This document shows positions 57,655 through 64,000 of a stretch of 64,000 bases of DNA, in pieces. The notes below the pieces were generated by a model that ran no database searches, was not told the DNA's origin, and was given only the letters and a program-made list of their open reading frames with translations. Source of the stretch: Selaginella tamariscina (taxonomy: Eukaryota; Streptophyta; Lycopodiopsida; Selaginellales; Selaginellaceae); contig PUQB01000366.1 of the NCBI GenBank assembly GCA_003024785.1, positions 62,001 through 126,000 on the forward strand, written 5' to 3'. The translations under genes and the position numbers were made by a program. Positions within the stretch are counted from its first letter, which is position 1; each line of letters begins with the position of its first letter.

Positions 57655-60470
57655 TATTTTGAAGCCTCCTGGGCCGAGCCTCCTTTTCGCCGAGACCCAT
57701 AGGGCTCTTGGGAAGGACAAAGGCAGCTCAACGTCAACAAAGGACAAAGATGCAGCAACCCTTGTCTCGGGGAAGGAAAGCAAGAAATGCTATAACTGCA
57801 ACAAACATGGACACATAGCGAGGGATTGTCCCAAGCCGTCATGAAGAAAGAAAGCCCCTGACAACGTCAAAGGGAAACAACAAAAGGAAGAAGAAGGTGA
57901 TTGCAAACATCTTCAGAGTTTCAAAGAGTCGGGCAGTGACTCAGAAGGATTAGCATTCTTTATGCAAATAGAACCAACGGCAGATGTCGGCATGCTCTTA
58001 ATGTTGAACATGCTATTGAGAGGAACCAAACGTACCATGAAAGTCATGATTACCTGCTGGTTGGAGTAGCATTGAGGACATGGACAAACGAATGAAGTCG
58101 GTGAACAAAGGACGTTTGAGCATCGATGGAGTTGGAGAAATTGTGCTTAAGCTGCAGAATGGAAATCGGGTGCTCAAAAATGTCTTGTATGTTCCTGGAC
58201 TAGACATCAACCTACTATTAGTTTCCAAGCTCGAAGACACTGGCTATTGTGTGGAAAATCACATGTGCACAGTTCATAGCAGGAATAAGAGTCTTCTAGC
58301 TATATGTTCTCACTTGACGAGTGACGAAGCAGCAGCGTTTGTCGGGGATGTAGGACTATGGCATGAAAGGCTTGGACATCCTAACTTTCGTGCTCTTCAG
58401 AAGACGGTAAAAAAACAAATGGTCTCTCCAGCATTTGCAAAGGTTGCATGTGAGGAAACAAAGTAGGAAACCATTTCTAAAAGCAACCAAGTTTGAGCTC
58501 AGTCCAAACTCGAACTTGTCCACATGGATTTATGAGGACCGGCCAAGAATGTGTCCTATTTTTTTCTCCTTGGTTGATGACTAACATGGAAGTCTTGGAT
58601 ATATGTATTGAAGAAGAAGTCTGAAGCCCTACAATATTTCCAAGAATGGAAAGCCGAAGTTGAGTTGCAGAGCAATGTCCAAGTATACTTTCAAAGTCAA
58701 TGAGTTTGAGGATCTTCTACGATGTACTAGCATTCATCACCAGACTAGTGTTCCACACGAGCACCAGCACAACGGCGTGGTGGAACACAAGAACAGAACT
58801 GTTGTTGAATGTGCTTGTTCATTGCTACGTTGCCCCGAAGTTCTGGGGGGAGGCAGTGCGGACAACGTCTATTTAATCAATCGACTACCTATTCGTGCTC
58901 TCAACAATAAAGTGCATGAAGAATGTGGCAGGGATGAAGCCTTAGTTTTTGGGTGTACAACGTTCTCACATCGAAACATGTGTGATGTGTCAAAACATGT
59001 GTGATGTGTCAAAACATGTGTGATGTGTCATCCTTACGTAATTATCGAGTGTTTAATTAATGTGGGTGATTGTTGTGCGTACTTTCTTTGACAAGTTCAT
59101 ACGTTGGTGGGAAGCTCAGCAACAAAAGTACACATTGCATGCATCTTGGGAAATGCAAAAACACCAACTGATACAAGCTGTATGATCCTCATATAGTAAG
59201 AAATTTGGACTGTCAAAGCGTGAAGTTTGATGAGACAGACTTCTCCATTGGTTAAACTTCTCAAGTTCGAGCAGCACAACGACAGAATGTTCAGCGAGGC
59301 AGACGAATGGGAGACAAATTGCCGCCAAGGAGTAGGGGAGAAACCAAAGGCTGAAAACCTTGAAGACCTTCATGACGAGCAAGAGAAGATCCTGCTGGGA
59401 TCCATGCAGGAAGCTTTACAAGGAAATGACAGATCAAAATGGCAAGCAGCTATGCAGGAAGAGATCAATTTGCATATTGACAACGAAACATGGGAGATAT
59501 GCAACCTGCCCTCGTGACGCAAAGAGGTAGACTACAAGTGGATATTCAAAGTTAAGCATGGGAAGACACACCACTACAAGGCTAGGTTGGTGGCTCACAG
59601 TTTTTCATAGCAGCATGGAATTGACTTTGATGACATCTTTTCTCCAGTGGCCAAGCTGACCTCACTACGTCGTTGTCCTTGCCATGGCAGCAACTCTCGA
59701 CTTAGAGAGTCCACCAATGGACGCAAAGATACCTTTTCTACATGGTAAACTAGAGGAAGAAGTTTATTTGCGTCAACCACTAGGATTTGAAGTTGGAAAG
59801 AAACATGTTTGCTATCTACACAAGGTAATCTTTGGGTTGAAGCGTCTCCTTGAGCGTGGTACAAAACAATCAACAAAGTCTTTTAGGATGAAGGTTTTAG
59901 AAGGTCCAATGCCGACTGGAATGCTTATGTCAAGCAACATCGTGGACCAACTCGTGATCATTGTTTAGTATGTGAATGACATCGTTATAGCTACTTGAGG
60001 GATGGCAAGCATGCTCCAAACGAAGAACAATTTGGGTCGTCGTTTCAAAATGGCAGATCTTGGCAAACTCAAGCATTTTCTGGGCATTCGCATGGACAAC
60101 AGAAAAAAGTAGGTTGAGACTCTCCTCAAGAAGCAGAACATAGAGATAATCAAGGAAATATTAGCACCAGCAACAACATGCCTTCAACTAACTAGCGAAA
60201 TGATCCAAATACTCTAGAAGCTGAAGCAACCACGCATGAGTTCTATACAACAGCATCGTTGGCAGCCTAATGCACGTATGTACTCGTCCCACATAGCACA
60301 TGCAGTCATTTCTGCCAGCCAGTTTTTTTCTGGTCTTGAGCACTAGCGAGCTATAAAGTGGATCCTGCGATAATATTGCATACCAAAATGGCGGGTGCAC
60401 TGAGGTCAGGCACAACCTTGTGGGCCTTGCTAATGCAGACTTGTTGAACACAAGTCACGCATTGGGTTCT
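57655..60470 (+). mobile_element. Ty1/copia relic: gag end to RNase H
   Basis: Plus strand, in copia order: CCHC zinc knuckle (CYNCNKHGHIARDC, 57790-57830), gag-pre-integrase (GLWHERLGHPNFRALQK, 58350-58400), integrase core (EHQHNGVVEHKNRTVVE near 58760), reverse transcriptase (WQAAMQEEINLHIDNETWEI 59440; ARLVAH 59585) and RNase H-like text to about 60470. It begins abruptly inside gag, and its gag front may be the piece at 34400-34596. Broken at more than ten places, old, no LTR identified. A 20-bp unit repeated three times (ACATGTGTGATGTGTCAAA) lies at 58974-59027. Confidence 0.75.
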
Positions 60471-60689
60471 GGTTCATGTTATGAAAAAAAAAAGCTTTAT
60501 TAAAGGAAAGTATGACGCTCATGCTGTTGCTTATAAGGAAGTGCTAGAAAATTACCAGTTGCCCAATCTTGGTGATTCTTCATCGCCAGCTTGCTACATT
60601 GCTGCCTTGGTGTTAAAGTGAAAGTTATGAGCAGAGGACATCTTACTTACAGAGAATAAGGTATAAAGGTGTATAGGTAGTTTGAAAAA

Positions 60690-62615
60690 GATTACATAAA
60701 AATAAATCTTTATCAAGAGAAAAAAGAAAAAGAGAAAGAAAGTTTAAAAGGAAAAATGATGTGGTAAGAGAGGAAGGAAATTAGGGCAAGGGAAGGGAGA
60801 GAGAGAGTCTCCTGCTTATTGTCTTATTTATGTTTAAAAAAATGTGCATATTATAAAATTTCTTATGTAAAAAGTATATGTATTTTAATGAATGTGTATA
60901 TCCAAAATCCGTTCTTGCTTTTGACTTTGAAAATAAATCATTGTAGCAAAAGAAGTGATTTAATTCATAAAAAGTAAACAACTGAAAACGTTTAGCTTTT
61001 TAACGTTTGTGAAAAGTTATTGATTAAATATGAAAAGATGAGTTAACAATTCACGACCATGGAGGGATTTTGCTATTGCATTATTAAAATTTATAAGCTA
61101 TAATCAGAAGTAAAGGTTACATTTGGACAATTGATTGTGTAGCTCCTTATATAAGAAATCAGATTTTAAATGCATTAAGTTTAGTTCAACAAACATCACC
61201 TTTGAGCAAAGATATATAGTTTGTAAAATGAATAAGGAAGTACTGTATGAAAGTGATTATGATGGACAAGTTCCTTGCATTACAGTATATGTGGTAAGAA
61301 TAAGTTAAAGGGAGTGTTAATAAATGGAGGTTCAAGTGTGATTTTATTAAAGAAGGTGAATGTAAGAGGAGGGTTTAGGACCAATTCACCTACCCTTTTA
61401 ACCTTAAAATGGCTGATTAACGAAGTGTAGGCCATTAGGCATAATGAAGGAGTCACTATCATAGTAAAAGGATTTAAATATAGATATCCTGGCTTGTCCT
61501 TCGAAAGTAGAAAAAGACACTGTTTATACTATGTTCTTAGCCAGACTATGGATTAAGTCTGATAAGGTTATTCAGAATGGAAGAATAGGAAAAATGATTT
61601 TAAAATAAGGAGATGGAAAACCAATTATCTATAATCATACTAAAGGTATGTTAAAAAGGAAATCCGACTAGAAGGATATGATTTGGTTTAATGGCTAATA
61701 ATCAGGAAGAAGTAGAAATCCTGAGAACATATCCTGATTTAAAGGTCTTAACAGATATTGACATTCACGTAGTGTTGAAAGGAAAAAAAACTGTTCAGCA
61801 AAAGGAAAATGATAGGCCTAGATTACAGGAAAAGTTTTGTAAGGTAATCCCGTATAAGATTGATTTGCAGGAACAACCTTTAGAGTATACATATGTGTAT
61901 ACCACAGTCTTTAAAGCAAGTGAATATAAACAACGAAAATAAGCCAAAGGAACATGAAGGAAAAACTATTCAGGAACAGGAAGAGCAAATGCTGATCCTA
62001 AGGAACAAGATGCAGGAAATCAAGTGCTACAACTTAAGGTATCAACTTCCAACCAAGAACTTAGGAAAGTGAAAAACAACTTTTGCAAGTATAAAGGAGA
62101 GAATCCACAGTACCATGAAGATCAACATTCAAAGGAAGGAGTAGGATAGTTGCCGTGAGGACCAGTAACGAATAAGGAGGGGGCAGTGCTAAAGGTAAAA
62201 TATTAGGAGCATAAGACGTCCTACTGTAAAGAAAATAAGGGTAGGAAGGTTTGTAGTAAGCATGGAAGGAAAGGTTGTGAAGGAGAAAAATTCTTACCGA
62301 GAGGAAAAGGTGAGTAAGGAAAAGGAAAAGGAAGACTCGGAAAGGAAAAGGATGATGTGGCGAGAGGAAGGTTAGTTAAGGAGTAGTTAGGGTAAGGGAG
62401 AAGGGGTCTTCACAAGAAGTTTCAGCAAGGGAGAGAGAGTCTCCACACTTTGTTCTCTTGTATTCATGTTAGTAATGAAGGTGTATATTATAAGATCTTG
62501 TGTGTGTAATATGTATACTCTTAATGAATGGATCTAACAAGGCAATAGCCAAAATCCGTTCTTGCCCTTGACTTTGGAGACCAGTCATTGTGGCACTGAG
62601 AGAAGGTATTTTGAT
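60690..62615 (+). mobile_element. Small LTR-retroelement fossil
   Basis: Two diverged direct repeats, about 60700-60960 and 62320-62612, share AAATGATGTGG/AAGGATGATGTGG, GAGAGAGAGTCTCC and CCAAAATCCGTTCTTGC, so they look like an LTR pair. Between them, near 61310-61690, are plus-strand pieces that resemble a retropepsin region (GGSSVILL..., then TVYTMFLARLWIKS, VIQNGRIGKMIL). Only about 1.4 kb of interior is left and it is thoroughly broken, so most of the element has been lost. Probably gypsy-type. Confidence 0.55.
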
Positions 62616-62727
62616 ATATGTATGTGTGGAGAGTTGATAGAAGGAAAGAGTGTGTAGCCTTTCTTAAAGATTATGAGAAAGGAAACCAGTTAAAATAGGA
62701 AAAAGTGAGGTTTTCTATTTGCCTATT

Positions 62728-64000
62728 TAACATCGTCTACGCTCATTAATGTTGTTTCAATTTCCTCTCGCCACCTTGTTTTAGGCCAAAAAAGATATTG
62801 TAATTCTGTACTTGTGACAACATGCCTTTATAACTCTTAAACAATAGTCTCCTAATAGTCAACAACATGCTTATAAGTAACCAATCGCTTTATCAGAATT
62901 CTTTAGCATCAATTTTTGAACCCATGTCACATACTTTTTAATGTTATTAACAATAAGCTCTTGGGCACTCAATGAAATAAGATCTAGTTGTGCTTTTGGA
63001 AGAAGTGGCTTTTTATCCTTTGCACTTTTGAAGAGCCTTAAGCCCTCTTTTAGTAACCACTTCTATTCTAATGACCGTAACTTGTACTATATAATAGGTA
63101 ACCATCTCTTATGGAGAAGAAGAATTGTAGTGGCACAAGGTGACCAGTTAAAGAATTGTTTCCCTCTTTGATATACTTCTTGAGAAACTTTTTGAAGTTT
63201 GGCACTTCAACCACAAGCAAAGCACAACTTTTTTAGGAGATGCAATTTTCAAAAAGATCCATCATATGTGGTAAAGTAAGTGCACTTGTCCTTTTTTGTA
63301 GAGTTGGAGATCTTGCTGAAGAATGCATCAATAAACCATAAGAAAACTAAGTATGATTGTCTCAAAACACATTTGACAACAAGCATTGATAAGTATGCTA
63401 GTACATATCTAAAAAATAAAAGTAAGTATGAGCTTGAAAAACCTTTAATTAAAATGATTTACTTATTTTTGTTCTTGCTTGCACAATTATCCATTTGTAA
63501 AAGCAAATAACAAGAAAACTTATTTGATGTTGATGACACTTGTACACTGTTTGAACTAGATCCCTCTATTGAATCGGAATTCTTAATAGGGTCATCTAGT
63601 TTTTGTGCAAGCTACTGACAATGCCTCTCATATACACAAATACCCTCAAGTGCAAACTTGTTCATGAGAGCATTGTGTAAAGGTTGGAAGTGTTATTCTT
63701 CACTTTGAAATCACCCATAAGACTTGTCTGTGAGTGGGCTTCAAGATTTTTAGCCAATGACCCAATAGTGAAATTGGAGTCGCTAGACCAGTGTGGAAAT
63801 GAAAAGTGTCCATATGATTCACAACCGTGTTCATGTGTTACCAACCTGTTAATGAAATCGAAAGTTTTATGACATTTCCAAGGCACTTTGGTGTTGCAAC
63901 TAGTTTTGAAATGCTGGTCTTTGAATGATCAATCTTGTTATGGATTAAGCACATGTATTCTGATAGGCGGGACACATAAAGCATATAGTGTGCATAGCAC
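62728..64000 (-). pseudogene. DUF7869-type transposase-like gene, copy 2 (cut by window end)
   Basis: Minus-strand DNA matching copy 1 (28211-31352) over its second half: 63200-63320 matches the region around GHTHEDIDAFF and its downstream part, and 63662-63886 matches ESYGHFSFPHW and SDSNFTIGSLA. It fades at about 62730, corresponding to 30935 in copy 1. It differs by many substitutions and stops, so it is an older decayed copy. The remainder lies beyond 64000. Confidence 0.65.

Overview
This is nuclear DNA from a plant, most likely a non-seed land plant or another streptophyte; the exact lineage cannot be fixed. The evidence is a 25-exon gene that follows plant VPS54 exon by exon, plant-style introns of about 60-400 nt, ACCCTAA (telo-box-like) motifs near gene starts, and a heavy load of Ty3/gypsy chromoviruses, Ty1/copia, PIF/Harbinger and MULE-like relics. 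I see no rRNA, tRNA or CRISPR array.

Layout. 1-1311: AT-rich spacer. 1312-8200 (minus): VPS54, a subunit of the GARP/EARP tethering complex. 8201-10860: AT-rich spacer with a retroelement relic. 10862-16240: a Ty3/gypsy fossil with both LTRs, minus strand. 16490-17150: PIF/Harbinger relic. 17427-18600 (minus): HAD/FCP1-like (NIF) phosphatase gene. 18872-22008 (minus): a four-exon gene joining a ParB-like domain to a C-terminal segment that resembles a beta-class DNA amino-methyltransferase. 22308-23838 and 27236-28100: two dense arrays of an 18-bp perfect palindrome (GGCGGGATTAATCCCGCC), repeated about every 44 bp. Between them lie microsatellite blocks and AT-rich repeats. 28211-31352 (plus): a broken DUF7869-type transposase-like gene. 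31353-34596: spacer and copia relic. 34597-44000: an old gypsy relic broken up by a young chromovirus (35110-41270) and an inverted LTR piece (41321-41907). 44600-46230 (minus): a second, different ParB-like gene relic, preceded by tandem exon-like modules that a second young chromovirus (46749-53143, TSD ACTAA) has split. 53880-56270: MULE-like transposase relic. 57655-60470: copia pol relic. About 60690-62615: another LTR fossil. 62728-64000: a second copy of the DUF7869 transposase, minus strand, running off the window.

The most unusual part is 18.9-31.4 kb. The ParB/methyltransferase-like gene and the transposase-like gene point away from each other, and each has an array of identical palindromes at its 5' side. 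One exact variant of the palindrome also sits inside a 61-nt intron of the ParB gene. ParB proteins of bacteria and phages bind palindromic parS sites, so I infer (not shown) that this may be a eukaryotic mobile element or selfish module carrying its own palindromic binding or methylation sites.

The conserved host gene VPS54 has correct splice sites and conserved residues throughout but needs about a dozen one-base frame changes, and the HAD gene needs at least one in a run of A. This points either to uncorrected indels in the assembly or to recent decay, and it means breaks in the other genes here should be read with caution.
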